In this document: in pieces, positions 54,087-64,000 of the stretch
Position numbering within the stretch: the first letter of the stretch is position 1
Layout: every line of letters starts with the position of its first letter
Assembly (NCBI GenBank): GCA_009731375.1
Contig: BJOX01000030.1
Coordinates: forward strand, 1,133,143-1,197,142
Reading direction: 5' to 3'
Source of the DNA: Paulinella micropora
Lineage: Eukaryota > Cercozoa > Imbricatea > Euglyphida
DNA: 64,000 nucleotides
Made by a program: the position numbers and the translations under genes
The notes under the pieces: generated by a model
What the model was told of the DNA's origin: nothing
Seen by the model: the letters and a program-made list of their open reading frames with translations, nothing else
Databases searched by the model: none

Positions 54087-54212
54087 GTCAGACTGAACAT
54101 TTCCGGGGTCTGGTGCCCATCTCCAGCCCGCTGCCCAGCCACCAACTGATGGTGGGGTGGAATGATGCCTATGCCTTTGGATATGCAGAGTTGACAGACC
54201 AAACATATAAAT
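54087..54212 (+). mobile_element. ATCT-tailed short element (type 2), copy 3
   Basis: Diverged, longer version of the element at 7783, containing 'tctggtgcccatctccagcc' and ending agaccaaacat. ATCT flanks on both sides. Confidence 0.65.
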
Positions 54213-54230
54213 CTGTCTATCAATCTATCA

Positions 54231-54316
<86 letters not shown>

Positions 54317-54323
54317 ATAATAC

Positions 54324-54783
54324 TCCTGGAGACGGTCTCTGCCACTGGCAACTCAGCCTGGGGTTCAGATCTAACTATCTCCTACAATGACGATTTTGTG
54401 TCCGCCGTTAATCGCGCGCAGCGCAAGGGCTAAACAGGCAACCAACTCCTGACCATGGCTGATGAAGTCGGGGCGTGATGCAAAGGGTTGATGAAGTCGG
54501 GGTTGTAGAAGGTAACTCACAACGAGCGTGAACTCCTGAAACCTCGACTTGCTCATGGCATCATCTCCTTAGGGCACACGCTCCTGGGGAGTGTTCTAGT
54601 GTTGTCCCGTATAGTTCAAAAGGGCTCGGCTACCTTTCGGCTTGAACTGGGCACAGACACCAACCACAGCGAGACAGTGGTTGGTGTGCAGCTTGGCCGG
54701 TGCTGAAAGTTCTTGTCCGGGGGTAGTATAGGAGGCCATGGCTTTTCAAGCTAAGCCACGCCCATAGATTAAACAACAAACAT
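54324..54783 (+). mobile_element. Structured ~450-bp ATCT-tailed element, copy 2
   Basis: Nearly identical to 8599-9050, including both hairpins. The left flank is (ATCT)n then 'ataatac'; the right end is 'agattaaacaacaaacat' plus ATCT. Copy 1 begins right after an N gap, so this copy defines the 5' end as close to 'ctcctggagacggtctctgc'. Confidence 0.65.
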
Positions 54784-55150
54784 ATCTATATCATACTTCA
54801 TACCCACTACATAAATGCCTACTTTTATCTATACTTGTGTTTCGCTACCTGTCTCTCGTCTCGCCATATATTTTTATACATTATGTATGTTCGTGAGTAG
54901 GTACGTAAGTAGGAACGTACATACGTATATATGTATGTATGTACCTTATATTACGGTATGTATGTATGAATGTATGCATGCATGTATGTATATATGTATG
55001 TATGTATGTATGTATGCATGTATGTATGTACATATGTATATATGTATGTATGTATGTATTATGTGTACATACATATATACATACATACATACATACATAC
55101 ATACATACATACATACATACATACATACATACATACATACATGTCTGTCT
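54784..55150. repeat. TATG/CATA arrays
   Basis: (TATG)n up to about 55055 then (CATA)n to 55140, an inverted pair. ORFs are repeat artefacts. Confidence 0.9.
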
Positions 55151-56042
55151 GCCTGTCTTTCTTTTTGTACACGTGCACGTAAATGTTCATCAAAGTCGGT
55201 GGCCATTACGATAAAGTTATTCATAGTTCACACGTTGCATCTGTTTGATATTTTTACGCATGCAAACGTCCAGTTCCTTTGAGATCTCTTACGTTGAGAG
55301 CCCTTGCCTCATGACAAGAGCAGGTACAGAGAAAGAGTCAAAGTCACTTCATCTTTCATGTGAGGGACCTAGTACACCAGCACAAGAGCAGTGTATAATA
55401 ATCCAGGAACATCCTATCGATTACAATATGTACGTCTAGATTTTAGGACTATATTATTAAATACAAACACATATATATAGATATAAACATACATACATAC
55501 ATACATACATACATACATACAAAAGCCAAGAGTGTTTTCAACGTGTTTCCCGGCTGACTGCAGCTGTCCTATTCCTTCACAGAGACGATGTGGATATGAG
55601 CTTAGCAGAGAATACGAAGAAAGAAAAGAACAAGATTGGTATGCATGCACTGGGCGGTTTGTGCCCGTCAGATTTCGTACTCTTTTGTTGAAATATGCCG
55701 CATTTCAATTGGCTAGGCTTCTCCTCTCGATGCACAATCATTTAATACATACAAACACTACCCCCACCTACCGCTTCGCACTAATGCTATTTGGTTGTGA
55801 CGAGTATGTAGAAATGGTTGCCTCGGTCCCCCCAAAAAAAGTTAAACTAGTTTGCATGATACAACAGAGTCACGCCTGGCTACTTCTCCTTGCCCTTCGC
55901 GACTGGTCCGCTCCTCTTCAAGTTTCTTGTTATTGTATTATCTTCAGTTTGTACTGGGCTAGGGACGACTACTGAAAACGTAATATCGTGCAAATGATTA
56001 AATTAATTAGTATGACATTATGTGGTAACCTGTAAATATCCG

Positions 56043-56045
<3 letters not shown>
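55151..56045. other. Unassigned unique sequence
   Basis: Short CATA tracts (55485-55520) in otherwise unique DNA. An ORF at 55532-55975 shows no recognisable domain and no splice support. Nothing else seen. Confidence 0.4.
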
Positions 56046-56129
<84 letters not shown>

Positions 56130-56139
56130 NNNNNNNNNN

Positions 56140-56238
<99 letters not shown>

Positions 56239-56352
56239 GCGGAATACATACATACATGCTTACATACATGCCTACATACATGCCTGCAAAACGTTCACAA
56301 CAGCCACACATACGAACGCACACATCAGATGCACCCAGATATACGTACGTAA

Positions 56353-56383
<31 letters not shown>

Positions 56384-56524
56384 TATATATTACATATATA
56401 TATACATACATACATACATACATACATACATACATACATGCATGCATGCATGCATACATACATACATACATGCATACATGCATAAAGACATACATACATA
56501 CATACATACATACATACTTGCATA

Positions 56525-56555
<31 letters not shown>

Positions 56556-56567
56556 CATACATGATCC

Positions 56568-56613
<46 letters not shown>

Positions 56614-56690
56614 GTAGATAGGTAGATAGGTAGATAGGTAGATAGATAGGTAGATAGGTATATAGGTAGGTAGGTAGGTAGGTAGGTAGG

Positions 56691-56739
<49 letters not shown>

Positions 56740-57000
56740 GAATAGACGAATAGATAGATAGATAGGTAGGTAGGTAGATAGATAGATAGATAGATAGATA
56801 GACACATACACGACGTCAATATATATATGTGTGTGTATATATATGTAAGCTTATGTATACATAAGTATGTATGTATGTATGTATGCAAGCATGCTGCAAG
56901 CACGCATGCATGCATGCACTAGTATGTATGTAGTTATATATGCATTATGTATTTATGTATGTATGTATGTATTTATTTATTTATTTGTCTGTGTATGAAT
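56046..57000. repeat. (CT)n then CATA, GATA and TATG arrays
   Basis: (CT)n 56046-56237 with a 10-N gap at 56130-56139, then (CATA)n to about 56560, (GATA)n with GGTA variants to about 56805, and TATG/TTTA repeats to 56995. No genes. Confidence 0.95.
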
Positions 57001-57294
57001 ATCTTATAGGTCCATGGCTGGGAGGGAGGCAGGGGTCAGGGGGTGACGGGGAGCGAGAAGTCGAGGCGGGAGAGGCGCGCGCCATGTGAGGACTGCCACG
57101 GTACCAGCCCATACTCCTGCAACAAACTCTACAGACCACACCAACATGCAGCTCAAACACCAAGCAGTTCGCATGCATGCATGCACCATCGCGTAAAAAT
57201 GTTTGCGATTCATACGTATACAGGTCCATAAATATGCAGCTAAGACTGTAATTTTTCATTCAGGGTATGCATGTCTGTACGTAATATATGTCAA

Positions 57295-57296
<2 letters not shown>
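57001..57296. other. Short unique GC-richer island
   Basis: About 290 bp of non-repetitive sequence between tetranucleotide arrays. No recognisable coding content. Confidence 0.4.
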
Positions 57297-57325
<29 letters not shown>

Positions 57326-57751
57326 CATACATGCATGCATACATACATACATACATACATACATACATACATACATTTATACATACATACGTACATACAC
57401 ATACATACAAACACACATCCATCGATCGATCATCCATCCATCCATCCATCCATCCATCCATGCATACATACATCTATTCATACATACATACATACATACA
57501 TACATACATACATACATACATACATACAGACATACATACATGCAAGTTTAAGTACAAATATGCTTGTGCGTGTGTCTGTTTGGGGGAAAGGAGGGAGTAT
57601 GCAACAAGGAGGGAGTATGCAACAAGCCGACCGAGAGGGCGATGTAAACTGCGCCTTTAGGATCACGCTGCTTACCTCAAACCATAAGCATCTCAAACAT
57701 AAACATGAAATTAGAAAGACCGCGAGCATTTCGGAGCGAAAAAGAGCGCTT

Positions 57752-57784
<33 letters not shown>

Positions 57785-57901
57785 AAGAAAGGAGGAGAAA
57801 GAGCGAGCGAGAGAGAGAGAGAGAGAGAGAGAAAGAAAGAAAGGAGAAGAGAGAGAGAGAGAGAGAGAGAGAAAAGAAAACAGGGGAAGAAAGATATATG
57901 T

Positions 57902-57953
<52 letters not shown>

Positions 57954-57960
57954 GACAAAA
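57297..57960. repeat. (CATA)n and (GA)n arrays
   Basis: CATA/CATC arrays to about 57545, a 200-bp unique piece with a duplicated 'aggagggagtatgcaacaag', then (GA)n with GAAA interruptions (57763-57880), (TA)n and (GA)n to 57952. Confidence 0.9.
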
Positions 57961-58107
57961 GATACCTGCATTTCTGCCCCACACATCTGCGTCGCAGATC
58001 CCAATCTTTACACTGTTTTCATAGAACACACAGATATACATTTCAAACAAATACATCACAAACATGAATGTAAACGCATATATTATACATATACCTTCCC
58101 TTTATTT

Positions 58108-58320
58108 GCCTCAAACGAGAGGTTTTTTGCGAGTGCTGCCAAACATGGAGCAATTTTTGCATGCTGACCAACGTCCTAACGTAAATATTTGCATGAATTC
58201 CCGAAAAAACCTTAATATCAACAACGAGTTTGCGGCTAGGAACCCTGCAAACATCAGCTCCCAGCTCCTGGTTGCCAAACCGTTATTGCCAGGGTTACAC
58301 AACTTCTAATTTCCCCGTCC
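58108..58320. repeat. Dispersed repeat related to 1129-1300
   Basis: Begins 'ctcaaacgag' and aligns by eye with 1129-1300, with many substitutions and small gaps. Nature unknown; no ORF is shared. Confidence 0.4.
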
Positions 58321-58656
58321 CGAGTAAGCCTCCTACCAGCAAATTTCAGGGATAATACACTTCCTCTAAGGCGTACTGATGCAGCTTATCGCAGACCCTT
58401 TTACGGACATTAGCCTCCAATACCCTTGGTCGAGATCTTCGTCAGTCGCTCGACTGGTGATTGGGCCACCAATGGAACTCCTGAGTTCAAAACCGCACTG
58501 CCGATGTTATACCGTAGTCCCAGCAACCTCTTGCAAAACGTTGCCGATTTTGCAAGTGCATGCCGAGCATGGTTGCTATAACTATCTCAAAACTCCACCC
58601 ATAACAAATTGGTAGTTTACTAAGTCTTGGGTTTTCAAACGCTATAGCAGAGTTAA

Positions 58657-58658
58657 TG

Positions 58659-58697
<39 letters not shown>

Positions 58698-58698
58698 A

Positions 58699-58750
<52 letters not shown>
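58657..58750. repeat. (GTA)n microsatellite
   Basis: About 30 GTA units with one ATA interruption. Confidence 0.95.
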
Positions 58751-58751
<1 letters not shown>

Positions 58752-59260
58752 TGGTAATGATAACCTTGCGTTCCATGCGTGATACGTTTGCATTACGACG
58801 CCTTTGCCGCCCTTTTTTTGTTCATCCCTGCGTTTCTGATGACAACAAAATACAACTCCGAATCGGTCCAAAGCAAAAGCACGGGAAGCCAAACCTCGCA
58901 CTCGGAATACGCTTGATTAAAGATAAAAGCGAAGAGACAGGCAAACAAGCGAACAAGCAAGCAACCGAACAAAAAAGAAACGGGTTTGGGGTGGATGGGG
59001 CATGCGGGGCAAGGTCAGAAACATGTGTCTCGAAGGGCATGCAGCTACTTTCTTTTCATAATAATTTATCAAGTCTATTCTCAATTAATCCTACTTTCAA
59101 AGCCCTCGCTGTCTATCTGATTCCTTCCTCGTCCTAGTGGGGAATAAGACATGCAGAGAAGTACACTATTGTACTTATTCGACGCATACACACACGTACT
59201 TTGAGTGGTTATTATGCCCAATGATGTTGAAAAAAAAATAGCATGTCTGAATCAGAGAGG

Positions 59261-59297
<37 letters not shown>

Positions 59298-59877
59298 AGA
59301 AATGAACTCACCCAGTACTCCTCGTCTTGTGGCGTCTTTTCCAGATGCAATAAAAGCAACTAAAATATAGATGTATTGCATATGTATATGTACTAGAATA
59401 TGGTGCGATGAAAAAAAGGATCTAATACATTTATCAAATTTCTTGTATTGCTCTGTCTTCTGTGTTCTTGGTCGCTTCCTGCTTTTTCACACTCTGTATC
59501 TTGCATAGAAGCGATTGGATACGCATACATACTTCTGGTTCCGCTCTTTCCTTCTCTCCTAGAAGCGAAATCTTCACCTATGTGCAAACGCGGGAGAGAG
59601 GCATGGACGAGGATGAGATCGGCGATTAGGTCTCGTTGTGAAACAACAAAGAAGTAAATAGAAAAAATGAGGGAAGTGAACAAAATTTGAAATTGATTAT
59701 TTTTTTTCTGAACGATTTTGCCTAGACCCTGGTGAGCGTAGGAAAAAGTAATTTACAACAATAACAACAAGGACAACAATAACAAAACAGGGGAAGAGCT
59801 TAGCAGGTAGTCACTCTTTTGAAATATTTGTAAGTAGGGAGGGCGTAGGGCGTACATATATATGTATACCTTGCGTC
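58751..59877. other. Unassigned sequence
   Basis: No convincing gene. It includes a (TA)n(GA)n tract at 59260-59297 and an AAC-rich stretch at 59755-59790. Confidence 0.4.
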
Positions 59878-60395
59878 TTCACACATATTTTATTTTTGTT
59901 TCTGTTGAGGGGACCTGAAGGTTAGCGTTTTTCTGTCGAAAGGGTCGTTTGACATGTACTCCATGGATGACCACGTCGCAGAATCCGCTTAGCTGATAAT
60001 GAACAGACATCTGGTCATGAACTAATACCATTCTTTGATTTGGCAAGATGGCAAAGTATTCAGAAAACAGGTCGAGAAAACACCGGCGGATAGATGTCTG
60101 AGAAGCTGGGTTGTCGAAACGGTCCTCCAGCCAATACCTGAATTGCAAACCATACATCACAGTTTAATACATCCAATATGTACCTGTCAATTGTAGTATG
60201 TACAAGAAATTGCTAAATGTATGTCTACGTGAAGTGATGATGGCATGTGGACTAGCGTATTGCCAAACAAATTGGAGACGATCATATGAGTGAATTGTAT
60301 GAATTGCATATTGACGTGCAAGGTGTTGGCGCAACACCTTGAGCGATAGCTGGAGGCTCAGAGTGCCGTCGATAGCATTCTCCAGACTAAAATTC
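59878..60395 (-). CDS. Unrecognised split gene, last two exons
   Basis: Right exon (about 60178-60395): LENAIDGTLSLQLSLKVLRQ, then DRLQFVWQYASPHAIITSRR and TFSNFLYILQLT, ending at a donor GTACAT (near 60182). Left exon after acceptor 'ttgcaattcag' (near 60137): YWLEDRFDNPASQTSIRRCF, LDLFSEYFAILPNQRMVLVH and LSGFCDVVIHGVHV, ending in TGA near 59878. The composition is globular, unlike the surrounding repeats, and the junction fits, so a real gene is likely. Exons upstream (to the right) were not found. No family recognised. Confidence 0.5.
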
Positions 60396-61524
60396 TCATT
60401 CTACTCACCACAAACAAAGAAATGACTACATAACTGATAATGACTATTGCTTATGGTTCTGAACACAGCATTCAATGCAAAGCACAATGCACAAACAACT
60501 ACAACACAATAACGACGACAAAGACAACGACAACAATACCAACACCAAGATCACCGCCACTACTGCCAACACCAACTACAACCAAAACGTAAACAATAAG
60601 CAAACAAGCAGGCAAAGGAGCAAATTATCAGCAAATATCACAATAGCGACTTCATGATGATGGCAAATGCACTGACGAATGATTCTCAGCTCCACTTTCG
60701 TTCATGTATCTGTGTTCGTTGTGATTTTGATGATTTAGACACTAATATACGCATGCAACAAATGACACACACGGACTTTGGGTCAACCTTGGCAGACAAG
60801 GCTTAGACGGAAAAAAACAGTTGTTTCCTGCTGCACTGCCTCGTTGTCTTGACGTTTGATTTTGTCCATGAATATAATTGTGGATTGCTAATTTTGTGTG
60901 CATTTTAATATAAACATACATAATTCTTATATTTTTCGTACGTGAATGTATGTTTCTTAATATCAACGCGTATGCTCATGCGTCTTGTGAGTAGCCTGAA
61001 TTCATTTGGTTATGTTTGCATTATGTTTGCGCTGCAGCGAACCCTCAATCGTCCTCCTGATGCCAGTAAGTCCTGTCACACCAGACAGGATAGCAGTGCG
61101 TCGAGAAAGATTTGGAGCGACGTAAGGGCAACATCATCCATTCAGACGGGTTAACGAGTCTTGCAACTTTGCTGGGCTCATGCTCATGTATGTGCATGTT
61201 TGATAGGCATGACAGCGACGAGCAGTATCAAAAAGAGCTGCACGCATGCATAAACAAGTGACTATGCACGGTGAGCCCTGATTGATACGTGCTCCTGCAC
61301 GCTTCTGAAACGCGCACCTTAACCGTAATCGACAAATCCCCCAGGAAAGTATTGGATGCCATATCCTAGCATAACACATCAAACTATATGTATATTAAAA
61401 ATATATATGTATGCATGTGTGTGTGTGTGTGTTGCAAAGGGAATGCGATATCCTAACGTTCCAAAAGACAACGCAAAAATAGGATGACGAGGAAATCCTG
61501 ATTTACAAAAACAAAAACAAAAAA
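60396..61524. other. Unassigned sequence
   Basis: AT-rich with an ACAAC-rich low-complexity part (60475-60600) and (TG)n at 61418-61432. No supported gene; possible further exons of the 59.9-60.4 kb gene could not be recognised. Confidence 0.4.
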
Positions 61525-61528
61525 ACAA

Positions 61529-61561
<33 letters not shown>

Positions 61562-61719
61562 NNNNNNNNNNAAAAAAAAAAACACTTTCATCATTGCGAT
61601 TATTTCTGAAAGGTGTTGGGAGGACGGTGCGGGGGCTGTGGGGGGAAGGGAAAACTGGAAATTGTACTCCGCCCCATCCGCAAATCGGCACCCGGTCGGA
61701 ACTACTACTACTACTACTA

Positions 61720-61792
<73 letters not shown>

Positions 61793-61809
61793 TACTACTA
61801 CTGCCACTG

Positions 61810-61845
<36 letters not shown>

Positions 61846-61855
61846 AAAAAGAGTG
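61525..61855. repeat. Poly(A) with gap and (CTA)n microsatellite
   Basis: Poly(A) interrupted by 10 N (61562-61571), about 110 bp of unique sequence, then (CTA)n 61700-61845. Confidence 0.95.
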
Positions 61856-62243
61856 AAAAAAGGCAGAAAAAGAGAAAATGTATGTGTAGGCTTTCTGTAA
61901 CTAATGCATGATCACTAAATCAAGCTTGTTTTTCCTGCTAGGTTGGAAGTGCATGGCACAAGTAAGGGAAGAGGAACCCTTTCAAAGAGCCGCACCCGCA
62001 GCTTCTCCTTCTTCACGTCACTGTAAAACCCAACCGGCAAATAGATGTAGACAAGGCAGGGACAGAAGAGCAAGAAGGAACGTTTGCGCGTATGTATGGC
62101 AGATAGACGAGGCAGTTAGTTTCGTACCAACCTAATGACTGACTAAGGCAGGCATACACACAAACATGAAAGCACACGCACGCACACATCTACATATATC
62201 CTACCCGCTGTCAAGGGTCATCATTTTATGATGTATCTATCTA
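61856..62243. other. Unassigned sequence
   Basis: No supported feature; only a short ORF (61908-62135) without recognisable similarity. Confidence 0.4.
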
Positions 62244-62253
62244 ATCTAGTTAC

Positions 62254-62340
<87 letters not shown>

Positions 62341-62441
62341 CCTAGCTAGCTAGCTACATATACATACAATATCAAGCACACAAATGAAATGTACATACAT
62401 AACTTATATGTGTCCACGTTTTCTGTCTGTGCGCATATCTG

Positions 62442-62491
<50 letters not shown>

Positions 62492-62512
62492 AGTGTGTGT
62501 GTGTGTATGTGT
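62244..62512. repeat. (CTAT)n and (TA)n(TG)n arrays
   Basis: (CTAT)n about 62250-62342, ending with CTAG units, then (TA)n(TG)n 62440-62512. Confidence 0.95.
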
Positions 62513-63012
62513 CGGTTCACAAACCAGATGGGAAAGCGGAAGTTTTCGTTCCAAACAGGAGCGAAAGAGTTGTAGACCGTGGAGCTGATAGGACACACCA
62601 GCACACAAGTCCCATGTGGACACAGCCGGTGCACACGGCTCGTTGGCTAGGCTTGCATAGAACTGCGCAGAAGCTTCCTCCACTACACATTACAACTTCT
62701 TGTACAACTTGACCCCCTAGATATCATAGCGTCATTCACACATTCCTCAATAACATACCAACCATCATATAAATGGGCGCCTTTTCAGATTGACTGAATG
62801 ATTTCGAAGCTTCCTTTCCCCTTATCTTTGCTCCTTTTGCAAGCTCTTTTCCTCTTCACTTTTCATTTCATTTCAGATATGCACTCATAGATTTGCTTGG
62901 ACTGTCGTCGCTGTAGTGTCCACACCCCCTTCGAGGCAAATATACGGAATTCTACTTTGCCCTTTATATCCATCGAAAAGAGGACGAGAATAAAGAATAG
63001 AGTCAGAGATAA
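62513..63012. other. Unassigned sequence
   Basis: No feature seen apart from a short stretch of unique sequence next to the LINE tail. Confidence 0.4.
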
Positions 63013-63013
63013 G

Positions 63014-63082
<69 letters not shown>

Positions 63083-64000
63083 ATAGATAAATAGATAAAT
63101 GAGATGTCGCAAAGGAATGTAGTCCTTGCAAAGGAACGCAGTTTCACATCAAACAATAATTTGTGTACTGTGCATGTGTCCGGGATGGGAATCACGGGTA
63201 GACTGTGTTCTGGAAAAAGAAGAGGAGGAAGGACGTTGAAGAAAAAGGCAATCTAGGAATGGAGAGTGGGAGGATAAGGAAGAAGAGAAAGAAAAGGAAG
63301 CCGTTAGTCCAAGTGTTTTGAGCACCGTAAGCTTGCGCAAGCTACAATGATGACATTGTATGAGGCCTAAACCCCCGCAGGGACCTAGCCCGGGCTATGC
63401 AACACTGGACGGCTATGATGGAATGCAGTCACCAATACGGACTAGAGGAAGATTAGTCCAATTTTTGACTGCACAGGAGCGATAAATCGCAAAAGAGCAA
63501 CGAGCTACGCAGGAGGATAGCTTGAAGCAAAGGGATTTGGATTGGGGATGGGAAAAACCCAAGGCGCGGAAACATCGATGAACAGAGAACGATACCATGC
63601 CGCGAGCCCCGCATTCGATTGGTCGAAGGTGGCAGGTCCATCCGTTGTCCTCGATTTGAGATTTGAGCTTGTTGTATCGGTTGGTCTTGTAGGCTCGTGC
63701 GTCAAGGATGTTTTCCTCGACCGGGCACGTTAGCTCGATCAGAATACATATCTTGGTAGACAGTGACCAGACAACGATATCGGGGCGGAGGTCAGTGACA
63801 CAAATGTGGACAGGAAAGGCTTGCTCAGAACCGGTGTATTGGGTTTGGAGTTGCCAATCGTTTGCAGTGTCAAGCAGGGATGGTCGATGAAATGACTGTC
63901 TCTTAGGCTTCTGCTCGCCCTCTTTCACAAACATAGACTTTGATTCATTTTGGTCTATAGGGGAGCGTTTGTTATGGCTCTCGATGTGTTTTTGAAGGGG
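63013..64000 (-). mobile_element. Second copy of the LINE (3' part, runs off window)
   Basis: The (ATAG)n tail 63013-63099 is the 3' tail of a minus-strand element. From 63100 the sequence is nearly identical to the 3' part of the LINE at 3985-7743. The endonuclease ORF (stop at 63413) keeps [15 protein letters not shown] and KTNRYNKL. A 3-base deletion (one residue, RQRIECG to RPIECG) and a few substitutions distinguish the copies. No break is seen in the part visible here, so this copy may be more intact than the first. Confidence 0.9.

Noticed and set aside
55532-55975. ORF of 147 codons as a host gene
   Set aside because: No recognisable domain, atypical composition and no splice evidence; random open frame cannot be excluded.

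Overview
The window is nuclear DNA of an intron-rich, repeat-laden eukaryote, probably a protist or alga. Genes are split by GT...AG introns, many only about 45-100 nt long. Most of the remaining DNA is retrotransposons, DNA transposons and very long microsatellites. I cannot name the species. Seven N runs (one of 347 nt, six of 10 nt) mark scaffold gaps, all in or beside repeats.

Layout. 1-945: three tandem tRNA-derived SINE copies with (ATT)n tails. 1395-11504 (+): a split gene for translation initiation factor eIF3b, about 21 recognisable exons from the beta-propeller region to the stop codon; the N-terminal RRM part is not visible. One 5.9-kb intron (3256-9179) holds a non-LTR retrotransposon with a restriction-like endonuclease plus several short elements, all set in (ATCT)n arrays. 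A second intron (9519 to about 11050) holds CTT/CTTT repeats and a piggyBac fragment. 11.8-13.4 kb: palindromic MITEs and a remnant LTR. 13.9-21.66 kb (-): decayed Copia element A. 21.66-23.02 kb (+): LTR and gag of Copia B. 23.25-33.9 kb: a composite region with a piggyBac element (23283-26213), then a DNA transposon with ~350-bp inverted repeats. The latter carries a transposase resembling the DUF7869 family, with a C-terminal SAP domain, and a divergently transcribed unknown gene. 33.9-35.3 kb (+): Copia G gag-like ORF with a MYND-type zinc finger. 35.5-37.7 kb: 1.7 kb of (ATC)n, then (AAC)n and (ACT)n. 38.5-49.9 kb: nested Copia elements C (+), E (-) and F (-); F shares its LTR with B. 49.9-51.5 kb (+): unidentified coding pieces. 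51.8-53 kb: a second MITE copy and an inverted copy of the remnant LTR. 53-58 kb: mostly tetranucleotide arrays. 59.9-60.4 kb (-): two exons of an unrecognised gene. 63.0-64 kb (-): the 3' end of a second, nearly identical LINE copy running off the window.

Only eIF3b, and probably the 59.9-60.4 kb exons, look like host genes; nearly everything else is mobile DNA. Most element ORFs carry stops or frameshifts, so most copies look inactive. The near-identical LINE copies and the identical-length MITE pair suggest some recent activity. All family calls come from reading translations by eye; no searches were run.
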